Origin: Seohaeicola saemankumensis
GTDB lineage: Bacteria > Pseudomonadota > Alphaproteobacteria > Rhodobacterales > Rhodobacteraceae
Direction: 5' to 3'
Assembly (NCBI RefSeq): GCF_020171285.1
Contig: NZ_JAIUZI010000007.1
Coordinates: forward strand, 62,001-126,000
DNA: 64,000 nt
The notes beneath the pieces were generated by a model, which saw nothing but the letters and a program-made list of their open reading frames with translations, was not told the DNA's origin and did not search any database. Positions 1 through 8,625 of the stretch are shown in pieces (the first letter of the stretch is position 1; each line of letters opens with the position of its first letter). Made by a program: the position numbers and the translations under genes.

Positions 1-66
1 GGGATCTTTGCCCGCCGCAACAGCGCGCTGTGGCCTGCCCTGATTGCGGATGCGGGGGCGGATTAG
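1..66 (+). CDS. C-terminal end of an unidentified protein (partial)
   Basis: Frame 1 is open from the first base to a TAG stop at 64-66, giving 21 residues that end in ...IADAGAD. The composition looks coding, and the reading frame stops just before the SRP RNA gene on the other strand. The fragment is too short to identify a family. Confidence 0.45.
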   Translation, partial: GIFARRNSALWPALIADAGAD

Positions 67-86
67 CCGTGGATCAGGGGATAAGG

Positions 87-182
87 TGAGAGGCTGGACA
101 ACGACCCAAGCGGGGCTCGTTACGGCTGCTTCCTTCCGGACCTGACCGGGTTGGCGAGGTGCCTGCCCGCGCCAACCTCTCG
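87..182 (-). ncRNA. ffs: Signal recognition particle RNA, small bacterial (4.5S) type
   Basis: On the minus strand the segment carries the near-universal SRP domain IV core, with GGTCAGGTCCGGAAGGAAGC at about 128-147 (plus coordinates). The ends form a closing helix, GAGAGGTTGG (172-181) with CCAGCCTCTC (88-97), including one G-U pair. The length of about 95 nt fits the short Alu-less 4.5S RNA of proteobacteria. This RNA joins Ffh to form the particle that targets inner-membrane proteins to the translocon. Exact ends are estimated from the terminal helix. Confidence 0.93.
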
Positions 183-248
183 ACGCCGATATAAGTGCAG
201 GGCGTGGAAATGGCAAGCGGTGTGCCACGGCTGTTGCCGCGCGACGGC

Positions 249-2156
249 TCAGCGCCGGTCCAGGGGGACCAGCAGGCGGAGGAACCCGTTGCCATCCACC
301 CCGTCGGTTGTGATGCCGCGACCCGAAAGTTCCGCCAGGTGGGCGGTGGCGGCGGGGCCGGTCACCGCGATGACGCGGGCGTCCGGAACCGGCGCGAACC
401 GCCAGGCCGGAGGCGCATCGGCCAGCGGATCCGGCCCGGTTTCGCCCGCCAGGTAGCGACCCAGCGCGTCGCGCAGGGGCTGCCGGGGAAGCGAGATATG
501 CTCGGCGCCGCGCAGGGCGGCGACATCGCCGCCACCCGCCGCCCGGTAACTGTTCAAAGCGACGACAAAGCGCTGCTCGGGCTCCAGCGGCATTCCCATC
601 CAGGTGACCGAGGTGATCCGCCGGCCGGCATCCGGTTTCAATTGCCCGTCGGGCTGGTATCGCGCGGGCCGGGTGAGGTCGATCTGGTAGCGCAGCCCGT
701 GCAGCACATCGAAGTTATGGGCCGGTATGTCGGGATCTGTCAGCGCAACGTCGCGCGCGCCCGGCGAAACCCGGTTGAACAGGCTCGCCGACATCTCGAG
801 CCATTCCACCAACTGGCGGCCGCGCAGGACCACGGCCCGCAGGTCGTTCGGAAAGGGGCACAGATCGGCGATGTGGCGTGCGTTCAGGGCGCCGGCGGGT
901 ATGTCGGTGTAGTGATCGGCGCCGCTGCGCCCGCCGCATTTGGCCGGGGCGACGGCGGATAGCATGGGCAGGTCCTGTGCCACGGTTCCGGCCAGCAGCG
1001 GTCGCAGCGCCGCCGCCTGTGACGCGGCCAGCCGGGCCAGGGCCCGATCCGGTTGCAGCAGCGAGAAGAACGTGTGCATCGGCCTGTCCGAGTGGCCCAC
1101 CGGGCGGGCCATCGCGGCAAGGGTCGCCGCATGATGAGGGGCCAGCGCCTTTGACACCGCGGGGTCTTCGGAAACCAAGGGACGGACGGCGCCATCCGGC
1201 CCGATTTCGGAGGTTGGCCGCAATTCGATGGCAAAGCCGGCCAGGGTCCAGTGGCCGTCCGCGTTGCGTTCCAGGTCGATATCGGCAACCCCGAGGTGCG
1301 ATCCGGCAGAGCCCGGCATCATCACCGGCTTGCCATGAACGCTGCCGGCGCGGGCGTCGGTTTCGGCAAACCCCAGATGGTCGTCGCCGGGCAGGGTCTG
1401 GTGCGTGTGGCCGGCGACCACCATGTCGATACCGTCCAGCGCGGCAAGGGGGATGACGGCGTTTTCCATGCCGGGCAGCGCGTGCACCGGCCCGAGCCCG
1501 GAATGCGCCAGCGCGACAATCAGATCGCAGCCCTTTTCCCGCAGGCGCGACACCCCGATGTGGGCGCTGCACAGGATGTCGTCGACGCGCAGATGCCCTT
1601 CGAGCAGGTGCGCGTCCCAGCGCACGGTCTGCGGCGGCAGGAAAGACAGGACACCGATTTTCAACGTTTCACCCGGTTCGCGGCCCGGCAGGGCGCACTC
1701 CAGGATCGTATGAAGCGAAACCCCGGGCAGAATACCGGGTCTGATGCGGTGCAGGTTCGAGCTGATGACGGGGCAGGGCGCATCGGCCAAAGCGGCGTCC
1801 AGCGCGTCGAGTCCAAAGTTGAAATCGTGGTTGCCCAAGCCGATCGCGTCATAGCCCATGATGCCAAAGGCACGCATCAGCGGGTGCGGCCGGCCCTCGG
1901 TTGCGATGGCGGCCATGTCGCCCATCGGCGTGCCCTGCATCGAATCGCCGTTGTCCAGCAGCAGCACGGCGCGGTCCTCGGCCCTGGCCTCGGCCCGCGC
2001 GGTATGGACCAGCGTCGCAAGCCGGGTCAGCGCGCCGCCGCGCGCGGGCCGACCGCCGGTATAGTCGTAAGCGGTCAGATGCATGTGCAGATCCGTGGTG
2101 GCAATCAACCGCAACCGGGCGCGTTGTCCGGGGGAATGATTGGCCGGGGGCGTCAT
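249..2156 (-). CDS. 2',3'-cyclic-nucleotide phosphodiesterase / 3'-nucleotidase family metallophosphatase (CpdB-like)
   Basis: A 635-residue protein with the 5'-nucleotidase/CpdB two-domain layout. The N-terminal metallophosphatase domain shows TTDLHMH, DNGDSMQG, GLGNHDFNFG and VAGHTHQT, the metal-binding blocks of the family. The C-terminal 5'-nucleotidase domain shows NSYRAAGGGDV near the end. Members hydrolyse 2',3'-cyclic nucleotides and 3'-nucleotides to nucleosides for scavenging. The start at 2156 (MTPPANH) was chosen over an upstream in-frame ATG at 2219 because an AAGGCG-like ribosome site precedes it. From this start the catalytic domain begins within about 20 residues and no signal peptide is visible, although E. 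coli CpdB is periplasmic. Family assignment is firm; exact substrate is inferred. Confidence 0.87.
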   Translation of the reverse strand: MTPPANHSPGQRARLRLIATTDLHMHLTAYDYTGGRPARGGALTRLATLVHTARAEARAEDRAVLLLDNGDSMQGTPMGDMAAIATEGRPHPLMRAFGIMGYDAIGLGNHDFNFGLDALDAALADAPCPVISSNLHRIRPGILPGVSLHTILECALPGREPGETLKIGVLSFLPPQTVRWDAHLLEGHLRVDDILCSAHIGVSRLREKGCDLIVALAHSGLGPVHALPGMENAVIPLAALDGIDMVVAGHTHQTLPGDDHLGFAETDARAGSVHGKPVMMPGSAGSHLGVADIDLERNADGHWTLAGFAIELRPTSEIGPDGAVRPLVSEDPAVSKALAPHHAATLAAMARPVGHSDRPMHTFFSLLQPDRALARLAASQAAALRPLLAGTVAQDLPMLSAVAPAKCGGRSGADHYTDIPAGALNARHIADLCPFPNDLRAVVLRGRQLVEWLEMSASLFNRVSPGARDVALTDPDIPAHNFDVLHGLRYQIDLTRPARYQPDGQLKPDAGRRITSVTWMGMPLEPEQRFVVALNSYRAAGGGDVAALRGAEHISLPRQPLRDALGRYLAGETGPDPLADAPPAWRFAPVPDARVIAVTGPAATAHLAELSGRGITTDGVDGNGFLRLLVPLDRR

Positions 2157-2437
2157 TGTCGGGCGCCTTGCGGTGTGTGGACCTGAGGGGCGGGTCTGAA
2201 CATGGCTTGTGCGTTTCAATCGGTTTGCGCCGGTACGTGAACCGGTCCCCCATTGAAACCACCAAATCCGGCAAGGTGAAACCCCGCCATCGGGTCTGCC
2301 TTTGTGTCAGGGCTGGTTCTCTTTGGCATCACGCGATGTGTAAAACGGTTGTCTTGGGCGCCGGGAGGTGGCAACCCATGTCGGAAATGCGCAGCCCGCA
2401 TGCGGCGCTGCGGAACTCAGAAACAGCGGGGCGGGTG

Positions 2438-3418
2438 ATGAAAAACGCGGAACAGGTGACATTTGGCGGTTCGGGGCTGAACCGGGCCGGGCATATCCGC
2501 GGCGATGACGCGGCTCTGGCCCAGGCGCAGGCGCACCCGGATGCGGCCTGTGTTCTTTTGTGGCGCGGCAAGCCGCTGGTGAATGGCGGGCGCGACCAGC
2601 TGGGGCTGGTGCGGATGAACCACCCGATTCTGAAGGCGGGCTATCCCGGCAACGTCGACAGGCCGGTCCTGCTGGGGCTGGAGGACGACGGTGCGCCGGT
2701 TTTCGCGCATGACATTTCCGGGTGGGAGCCCGAAGGACTGGATGCCGCCGCGCTGGGTCAGTTTGTCGACCCGTCCGAACAGCAGCACCCGTCGCTGCCG
2801 CCCGACCATGCCTTTGCCGAACTGCGCCGGCTGATGACGCGGCTGTCGCCGCGCGATGCCGAACTGGCGGCCACCGCGCGGGCGGTGATCGGCTGGCATC
2901 ACACGCACCGGTTCTGTGCCCAGTGCGGCGCCGAGAGCGAGATCACGCAGGGCGGCTGGCAGCGCACCTGCCCGGCCTGCGGCGCGCATCATTTCCCGCG
3001 CACCGATCCGGTGGTGATCATGCTGATTACCCATGGCGATTCGGTGTTGATGGGGCGGTCGCCGGGGTGGCCGCAGGGCATGTTTTCCCTGCTGGCCGGG
3101 TTTGTTGAACCGGGCGAGACGCTGGAAGCCGCCGTGCGCCGCGAGGTCTTTGAGGAGGCCGGTATCAAGGTCGGGCAGGTCGGCTATCTGGCCAGCCAGC
3201 CCTGGCCGTTTCCGGCATCGCTGATGTTTGGCTGTTCGGGCGAGGCGCTGAGCCGCGAGATCACCATTGATCCGGTCGAGATTGAAGAGGCGATCTGGGT
3301 GACGAGGGCGGATATGATGGCGGCATTTGCGGGCGACCATCCTTTCATCAAACCGGCGCGGCGCGGGGCAATTGCCCATTTCCTTTTGCAGAACTGGCTT
3401 GCAGACACATTGGATTAA
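2438..3418 (+). CDS. nudC: NAD+ diphosphatase (NADH pyrophosphatase), Nudix family
   Basis: A 326-residue NudC-type protein. It hydrolyses NAD(H) to NMN(H) and AMP, and family members can also remove NAD caps from RNA. An N-terminal NudC-like domain is followed by a four-cysteine zinc ribbon (CAQC...CPAC) and then the Nudix box GFVEPGETLEAAVRREVFEE with its REXXEE catalytic core. The downstream SQPWPFPASLM block is the NudC signature that sets this subgroup apart from other Nudix proteins. The start is uncertain: an in-frame ATG at 2378 has a good GGGAGG site and would add 20 residues, but 2438 agrees better with the usual family N-terminus. The SRPBCC gene follows after 40 bp on the same strand. 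Confidence 0.93.
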   Translation: MKNAEQVTFGGSGLNRAGHIRGDDAALAQAQAHPDAACVLLWRGKPLVNGGRDQLGLVRMNHPILKAGYPGNVDRPVLLGLEDDGAPVFAHDISGWEPEGLDAAALGQFVDPSEQQHPSLPPDHAFAELRRLMTRLSPRDAELAATARAVIGWHHTHRFCAQCGAESEITQGGWQRTCPACGAHHFPRTDPVVIMLITHGDSVLMGRSPGWPQGMFSLLAGFVEPGETLEAAVRREVFEEAGIKVGQVGYLASQPWPFPASLMFGCSGEALSREITIDPVEIEEAIWVTRADMMAAFAGDHPFIKPARRGAIAHFLLQNWLADTLD

Positions 3419-3458
3419 GACGACACTTCGGCCAAAACAGCGACAGGTCAGGCAGATT

Positions 3459-3926
3459 ATGCAATTTTCGAGCAAGGAAGACATTGAAGCGCCGATCGCC
3501 GATGTATTCGCCATGCTGGCGGAATTCGAAGCCTACGAACGGTCCGCCCTGCGGCGTGGTATCGAAGTGCAGCGGGTGAATGAACATGCGCCGCAGGCCA
3601 CCGGTCTGGCGTGGGATGCGGCGTTCACCATGCGGGGCAAGCATCGCAAGGTGCATGTGGTTCTGACCGCTTACGACCCGCCCAACGCGATGCGGTTCGA
3701 AACGGACAGCCAGGGGCTGGACGGGTTGCTGACGGTCGATCTGCTGGCCCTGTCGCCGCGCCGGACGCGGATGGCGGTCGTGATGAACCTGACACCCAAG
3801 ACCCTGTCGGCGCGCCTGTTCGTGCAATCGCTGAAGCTGGCCAAGAGCAACCTGACCAAGCGGTTCAAGGTCAAGGTCGCCGATTACGCCAAGGCGATGG
3901 AAGAGCGGTTCACCAGCACCGCGTGA
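3459..3926 (+). CDS. SRPBCC-fold (START/polyketide-cyclase-like) protein
   Basis: A 155-residue protein that starts MQFSSKEDIEAPIADVFAML, the typical first strand and helix of the SRPBCC hydrophobic-cavity fold. The middle has the expected beta pattern (VHVVLTAYDPPNAMRFE, RRTRMAVVMNL) and the C-terminal region is a basic amphipathic helix (LKLAKSNLTKRFKVKVADYAKAM). Such proteins bind hydrophobic ligands or act as cyclases; no ligand can be assigned here. It lies 40 bp downstream of nudC and is probably cotranscribed. It faces convergent pheA across 25 bp. Confidence 0.75.
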   Translation: MQFSSKEDIEAPIADVFAMLAEFEAYERSALRRGIEVQRVNEHAPQATGLAWDAAFTMRGKHRKVHVVLTAYDPPNAMRFETDSQGLDGLLTVDLLALSPRRTRMAVVMNLTPKTLSARLFVQSLKLAKSNLTKRFKVKVADYAKAMEERFTSTA

Positions 3927-3951
3927 TGCCGGTGATGCCGCGCCAGTGCCG

Positions 3952-4785
3952 TCAGCCGCGTTCCAGCGCGGCGGGGTAGACGCCCAGGATTTCCAGTTTG
4001 GTGGTGAAATAGGCCAGCTCTTCGAGCGCCAGTTTCACATTGCGGTCGTCGGGGTGCCCTTCGATGTCGGCATAGAACTGGGTCGCGGTGAAGGATCCGT
4101 CGACCATGTAGCTTTCCAGCTTGGTCATGTTGACACCATTGGTCGCAAAGCCGCCCATCGCCTTGTACAGCGCGGCGGGGATGTTGCGGACCTGGAACAC
4201 GAATGTGGTGACCATCTTGGCATCGCCCCGGCGGCGGTGATCCGCCTTGGGCGACATCAGCAGGAATCGTGTCGTGTTGTGCGCGTGGTCCTCGATATGG
4301 CGCGCCAGAATGTGCAGCCCGTTGATTTCCGCCGCCAGGTCCGAGGCCAGCGCGCCCACTTTGCGGTTGCCGGTGGCGGCGATTTCCGCCGCCGCGCCGG
4401 CGCTGTCGGCGGCGGCCTCGCCGCGAATCCCATAGGTGCGCAGGAAGGATTCGCATTGCGGCAGCAGCACCAGATGCGCGCGCACCTTTTCGATCTGCTC
4501 GATTTCGACGCCGGGCAGGGCCATCAGGCTGATGTGCACGCGCACAAAGGCTTCGTCGACGATGTGCAGCCCGCTTTCGGGCAGCAGGCGGTGAATGTCC
4601 GCGACCCGGCCATATGTTGTATTTTCCACCGGCAGCATGGCCATTGCCGCGTTGCCGAACTTGACCGCGTCGATGGCGTCTTCGAAGGTTCGGCAGGGCA
4701 GCGGTTCCATGTCCGGGCGGGCCTGCCGGCAGGCTTCGTGACTGTAGGCGCCGGGTTCCCCCTGAAAGGCAATACGCTGGGTCAT
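3952..4785 (-). CDS. pheA: Prephenate dehydratase, monofunctional, with ACT domain
   Basis: A 277-residue enzyme converting prephenate to phenylpyruvate in phenylalanine biosynthesis. The catalytic domain begins RIAFQGEPGAYSHEA, continues with VENTTYGRVADIHRLL, and includes the active-site HNTTRFLLM block (the TRF of the family TRDF motif). The last 80 residues form the ACT domain that binds phenylalanine for feedback inhibition (FVFQVRNIPAALYKAMGGFATNGVNMTKLESYMV). There is no chorismate mutase domain, unlike E. coli PheA, as is usual in alphaproteobacteria. The upstream region is shared with the divergent cytochrome c gene. Confidence 0.96.
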   Translation of the reverse strand: MTQRIAFQGEPGAYSHEACRQARPDMEPLPCRTFEDAIDAVKFGNAAMAMLPVENTTYGRVADIHRLLPESGLHIVDEAFVRVHISLMALPGVEIEQIEKVRAHLVLLPQCESFLRTYGIRGEAAADSAGAAAEIAATGNRKVGALASDLAAEINGLHILARHIEDHAHNTTRFLLMSPKADHRRRGDAKMVTTFVFQVRNIPAALYKAMGGFATNGVNMTKLESYMVDGSFTATQFYADIEGHPDDRNVKLALEELAYFTTKLEILGVYPAALERG

Positions 4786-4902
4786 GGTCGATTTCCGTGC
4801 AACAAGTTCATTTTGGGCGATTGGTCGCGGTGTCTATACCTTGCCACTGGCGAGGGGAAGCCTTAGACACCCCGGCAGACAGCTACTATGGACTCGCGAT
4901 CA

Positions 4903-5406
4903 ATGTTTGACACGATGACAGTTACCAAGGCCGCCAGCGGCTTGCTTGGGGCCTTTCTGGTATTCCTGCTGCTCAAGTGGGGCGCCGAAATCACCTATCA
5001 CACCGCAAGCCACGGCGAGGCTTCCTATGTGATCGAAGTCGAAGAGGCCGCGCCTGCGGAAGAAGTCGAAGAGGTCAGCTTTGATGAGCTGATGGCCTCT
5101 GCCGACGTCGACAAGGGCGCCAAGGTGTTCAAGAAGTGCAGCGCCTGCCACAAGATCGAAGACGGCGTGAACTCGACCGGTCCGTCCCTCTATGGTGTGG
5201 TCGGCCGCCCGGTCGCTTCGGCGGCTGGTTTTGGCTACTCTGCCTCGATGACCGATCACGGCGGCGACTGGACACCCGAAGCGCTGAACGATTTCCTGCT
5301 CAAGCCCAGCGATGCGGTTCCGGGCACGTCGATGAGCTTTTCGGGCCTCAAGAAGGTCGGCGACCGCGTCAACCTGATCGCCTATCTCGACAGTCTGGAC
5401 AACTAA
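4903..5406 (+). CDS. Membrane-anchored class I cytochrome c (CycM/cytochrome c552 type)
   Basis: A 167-residue cytochrome that carries electrons between the bc1 complex and terminal oxidases. An uncleaved N-terminal membrane helix (ASGLLGAFLVFLLLKWGAEI) anchors it. It is followed by a flexible acidic linker (EVEEAAPAEEVEEVS) and a mono-heme domain. That domain has CSACH for covalent heme attachment, the GPSLYGVVGRPVAS block and a methionine axial ligand region (PGTSMSFSGLKK). The start MFDTMTV at 4903 was preferred to an in-frame ATG at 4888 because relatives begin this way; neither has a clear ribosome site. A strong terminator follows. The cbb3 oxidase genes in this window are likely electron acceptors. 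Confidence 0.9.
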   Translation: MFDTMTVTKAASGLLGAFLVFLLLKWGAEITYHTASHGEASYVIEVEEAAPAEEVEEVSFDELMASADVDKGAKVFKKCSACHKIEDGVNSTGPSLYGVVGRPVASAAGFGYSASMTDHGGDWTPEALNDFLLKPSDAVPGTSMSFSGLKKVGDRVNLIAYLDSLDN

Positions 5407-5429
5407 GTCCTGACAGCTCGACCGGTTAC

Positions 5430-5463
5430 AAAAGGCCGCTGCCGCAGGGTGGCGGCCTTTTTG
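5430..5463 (+). terminator. Intrinsic terminator after the cytochrome c gene
   Basis: A GC-rich stem, AAAGGCCGC (5431-5439) with GCGGCCTTT (5452-5460), closes a 12-nt loop and runs into a T tract. It starts 24 bp after the cytochrome stop codon. Confidence 0.9.
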
Positions 5464-5499
5464 CGTGTCGTCCGGCCATGACCGGATTGGCGGAATCGC

Positions 5500-5515
5500 G
5501 GTCTTCACGAAGACC
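5500..5515. promoter_or_regulatory. Palindrome upstream of the yej promoter, possible operator
   Basis: GGTCTTCACGAAGACC is a perfect 7+7 bp inverted repeat with a 2-bp spacer. It ends 15 bp upstream of the predicted -35 element of yejA. The position suits an activator or repressor site, but no regulator can be named. Confidence 0.4.
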
Positions 5516-5530
5516 TCAACAACTCTCGCC

Positions 5531-5560
5531 TTGAAACTTCCCGGCTGCGCCCTTTAGCTA
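5531..5560 (+). promoter_or_regulatory. Predicted sigma-70-type promoter of the yej operon
   Basis: TTGAAA at 5531-5536 is a good -35 element. TTAGCT/TAGCTA at 5554-5560 is a weak -10 at 17-18 bp spacing. About 49 bp separate it from the yejA start codon. Confidence 0.4.
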
Positions 5561-5608
5561 TCAGCAAGAAAACGGGCAGACCGCCCGGCCAACGGAGGAA
5601 GAGCCCGA

Positions 5609-7528
5609 ATGTCCCGCGCCCGCGCCAATTCCCTAGCTGCCACCCGAACCGATCCCCGGCCCCTGATGTGGCGGGTGCTGGCACTGAGCGGGCTGGTGGT
5701 GCTGGCCCTGGCCGCCATGACCGTTCTCGCCCGCGCCGAGGACAAGATCATCACCTCGCACGGGTTCTCGGAGTTTGGTGACCTGAAATATCCTGCGGGC
5801 TTTGCCCATTTCGATTACGTCAATCCCGATGCCCCGCGCGGCGGCGAACTGTCCTATGCCGCGCAGGGCACATTTGACAGCTTTAACCCCTACGCCAAAC
5901 AGGGCCGGGCGGCGGCCGGGTCGGGCGATCAGTATGAATCGCTGCTGATCCCCGCCTATGACGAACCGGCCTCGTATTACGGGCTTGTCGCGGAGAGCCT
6001 CGAATACCCCGAAAGCCAGGATTGGGTGATTTTCAACATGCGGCCCGAGGCGCGGTTTTCCGACGGCACGCCGGTGACGGCCGAAGACGTGGTGTTTTCC
6101 CATGAGCTGTTGCTGGAACAGGGGCTGAAATCCTATGCCGAGGCGGTGCGCAAGCGCATTCCCAAGGCCGAGGTGCTGGACACCCACCGGGTCAAGTTCC
6201 ACTTTGCCCCCGATATTTCGCGCCGCGCCCTGATCAGCCAGGTTGGCGGCACGCCGATCTTTTCCAAGGCGTGGTTCATGGCCGATCCCGAAAACCGGCG
6301 TCTGGACGAACCGCGCAATGAGCCGGGGATCGGTTCGGGGCCATATGTGCTGGACAGCTATGATTTCAACCGGCGCGTGGTCTATCTGCGAAACCAGGAT
6401 TACTGGGGCGACGCGATCAATGTGAACATCGGCCGCAACAACTATGAAACCATGCGGATCGAGTATTTCACCGATTCAATTGCCGCGATGGAGGCGTTCA
6501 AGGCGGGCGAGTTCACCCTGCGCCAGGAAAACAATTCGAAAAACTGGGCCACGTCCTATGATTTCCCGGCGGTGGCCAAGGGCTGGGTCCGGCTTGAGGA
6601 ACTGACCGACGGTGATGTCCCCAGCGCGACCGGGTTCATCATGAACATGGACCGGCCGCAGTTTCAGGACATTCGCGTGCGCGAGGCGATCCAGCTGGCG
6701 TTTAACTTTGAATGGACCAACGAAAGCCTGCAATACGGGCTGTTTCAACAGCGCCATTCCTTTTGGCAGGGCACCCATCTGGAGGCGACCGGCCTGCCCG
6801 AGGGGCGCGAGCTGGAGGTGCTGCAGGCGCTGGGCGATGCGCTGGATCCCGCTGTCCTGACCGGCGAACCGGTCAGCGCCCATTCCAGCAATGCCGACCG
6901 CCAGAGCGACCGCCGCAACATTCGCCGGGCGATGAAGCTGCTGGACGAGGCGGGTTGGAAAGTGGGTGACGACGGCAAGCGTCGGAACGCGGGCGGGCAG
7001 ACCCTGAAGGTCGAATTCCTGTCGGACCAGCCGACGCTGGACCGGATCCTGCTGCCGTTCGTGGACAACATGAAACGTCTGGGGATCGACGCCAAATACG
7101 AACGCATCGACCCGTCGCAATTCACCCTGCGCCGCCGGGAGCGCGATTTCGACATGGTCTACAGCGGCTACCAGACCTCGTTGCAGCCCTCGACAGGGTT
7201 GTATCAGCAGTACGGCTCGGAAGCTGCCGCCTATAGCGTGTTCAACCCCGCGGGCATCCATGGGCCGGACATCGAGCCGCTGATCGACAATATCGTCGCC
7301 GCGACCGAGGCCGACGAGCTGCAGGCCAATGTGCGGGCGCTGGACCGGGTGCTGCGGGCGAAACGCTTTCTCGTGCCGATCTGGTATCTGGGCAAACACT
7401 GGGTCGCCTATTGGGATATGTACGAATACCCCGAGAACCTGCCGCCTTACGCCCTGGGGGTCGAGGATCTGTGGTGGGTCAATGCTGACAAGGCTGCCGC
7501 CTTGAAAGCCGACGGTGCGCTGAGGTAA
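5609..7528 (+). CDS. yejA: Periplasmic peptide-binding protein of a Yej-type ABC importer
   Basis: A 639-residue extracellular solute-binding protein of family 5. The N-terminus has a basic segment and a hydrophobic signal core (VLALSGLVVLALAAMTVLARA) ending in an ARA-like cleavage site. The mature start, HGFSEFGDLKYP...HFDYVNPDAPRGGELS, is characteristic of YejA-type proteins rather than DppA or OppA. In E. coli, YejABEF imports peptides such as microcin C and affects antimicrobial peptide sensitivity; the natural substrate here is not known. The start at 5609 has an AACGGAGGA ribosome site. It is the first gene of a four-gene operon, 9 bp ahead of yejB. Confidence 0.9.
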   Translation: MSRARANSLAATRTDPRPLMWRVLALSGLVVLALAAMTVLARAEDKIITSHGFSEFGDLKYPAGFAHFDYVNPDAPRGGELSYAAQGTFDSFNPYAKQGRAAAGSGDQYESLLIPAYDEPASYYGLVAESLEYPESQDWVIFNMRPEARFSDGTPVTAEDVVFSHELLLEQGLKSYAEAVRKRIPKAEVLDTHRVKFHFAPDISRRALISQVGGTPIFSKAWFMADPENRRLDEPRNEPGIGSGPYVLDSYDFNRRVVYLRNQDYWGDAINVNIGRNNYETMRIEYFTDSIAAMEAFKAGEFTLRQENNSKNWATSYDFPAVAKGWVRLEELTDGDVPSATGFIMNMDRPQFQDIRVREAIQLAFNFEWTNESLQYGLFQQRHSFWQGTHLEATGLPEGRELEVLQALGDALDPAVLTGEPVSAHSSNADRQSDRRNIRRAMKLLDEAGWKVGDDGKRRNAGGQTLKVEFLSDQPTLDRILLPFVDNMKRLGIDAKYERIDPSQFTLRRRERDFDMVYSGYQTSLQPSTGLYQQYGSEAAAYSVFNPAGIHGPDIEPLIDNIVAATEADELQANVRALDRVLRAKRFLVPIWYLGKHWVAYWDMYEYPENLPPYALGVEDLWWVNADKAAALKADGALR

Positions 7529-7537
7529 TCCGCCCCC

Positions 7538-8623
7538 ATGGGAGCCTATATTCTTCGCCGACTGCTGCTGGTGATCCCCACGCTGCTGGGCATCATGGTG
7601 ATCAACTTTGCGCTGGTGCAGTTCGTACCCGGTGGCCCGGTGGAACAGGCCATCGCCCAGCTGCAGGGCGGTGGCGACGTCTTTGAAAGTTTCGCGGGCG
7701 GCGGGTCGGACGTGGAAAGCCAGACCACCACCGGCAACGACCAGTATATCGGGGCGCGCGGGCTGCCGCCCGAGTTCATCAAGGAGCTGGAGCAGCAGTT
7801 CGGGTTGGACAAGCCGCCGCTGGAACGGTTCCTGAACATGCTGTGGAACTATGTGCAGCTCGATTTCGGAGAAAGCTATTTCCGCAAGATCGCCGTGGTC
7901 GATCTGGTGCTGGAGAAAATGCCGGTGTCGATCACGCTGGGCCTGTGGTCGACGCTGATCGCCTATCTGGTGTCGATCCCGCTGGGCATCCGCAAGGCGG
8001 TGCGCGACGGGTCGCGGTTCGATACCTGGACCAGCGGCATGATCATCATGGCCTATGCGATCCCCGGGTTCCTGTTCGCGATCCTTTTGCTGGTGCTCTT
8101 TGCCGGGGGATCATACTGGCAGGTCTTTCCGCTGCGGGGACTCACATCTGACAATTGGGACGATCTCAGCCTGCTGGGCAAGGTGGGCGATTACTTCTGG
8201 CACATCACCCTGCCGGTGGTGGCCTCGACCATCTCGGCCTTTGCGACGCTGACGCTGCTGACCAAGAACAGCTTTCTCGACGAGATCAAGAAACAATACG
8301 TCATCACCGCCCGCGCCAAGGGACTGTCGGACCGCGACGTCCTCTATGGCCACGTCTTTCGCAATGCCATGCTGATCGTGATCGCGGGGTTCCCGGCGGT
8401 GTTCATCGGCGTCTTCTTTGGTGGCTCGGTGATCATCGAAACCATCTTCTCGCTCGATGGGTTGGGGCGGCTGGGCTACGAGGCGGCGGTGGCGCGGGAT
8501 TACCCGGTGGTCTTTGGCACGCTGTTCATGTTCGGGCTGATCGGGCTGGTGGTCGGCATCCTGAGCGACCTGATGTACGTGCTGGTCGATCCGCGCATCG
8601 ACTTTGAAAGCAGGGAGGGCTGA
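7538..8623 (+). CDS. yejB: ABC importer permease YejB
   Basis: A 361-residue inner-membrane permease of the DppB/OppB class. It opens with [33 protein letters not shown], the conserved first membrane helix. A long periplasmic insert (about residues 45-85) is typical of YejB. The cytoplasmic EAA-type loop ([24 protein letters not shown]) couples to the ATPase. The C-terminus ends [13 protein letters not shown], as in the family. It lies 9 bp after yejA and 2 bp before yejE. Confidence 0.93.
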   Translation: MGAYILRRLLLVIPTLLGIMVINFALVQFVPGGPVEQAIAQLQGGGDVFESFAGGGSDVESQTTTGNDQYIGARGLPPEFIKELEQQFGLDKPPLERFLNMLWNYVQLDFGESYFRKIAVVDLVLEKMPVSITLGLWSTLIAYLVSIPLGIRKAVRDGSRFDTWTSGMIIMAYAIPGFLFAILLLVLFAGGSYWQVFPLRGLTSDNWDDLSLLGKVGDYFWHITLPVVASTISAFATLTLLTKNSFLDEIKKQYVITARAKGLSDRDVLYGHVFRNAMLIVIAGFPAVFIGVFFGGSVIIETIFSLDGLGRLGYEAAVARDYPVVFGTLFMFGLIGLVVGILSDLMYVLVDPRIDFESREG

Positions 8624-8625
8624 TC

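Noticed and set aside
2216..2401. Small minus-strand ORF of 61 codons between the CpdB-like gene and nudC
   Set aside because: No convincing ribosome site and an unstructured composition; it overlaps the upstream region of both genes.
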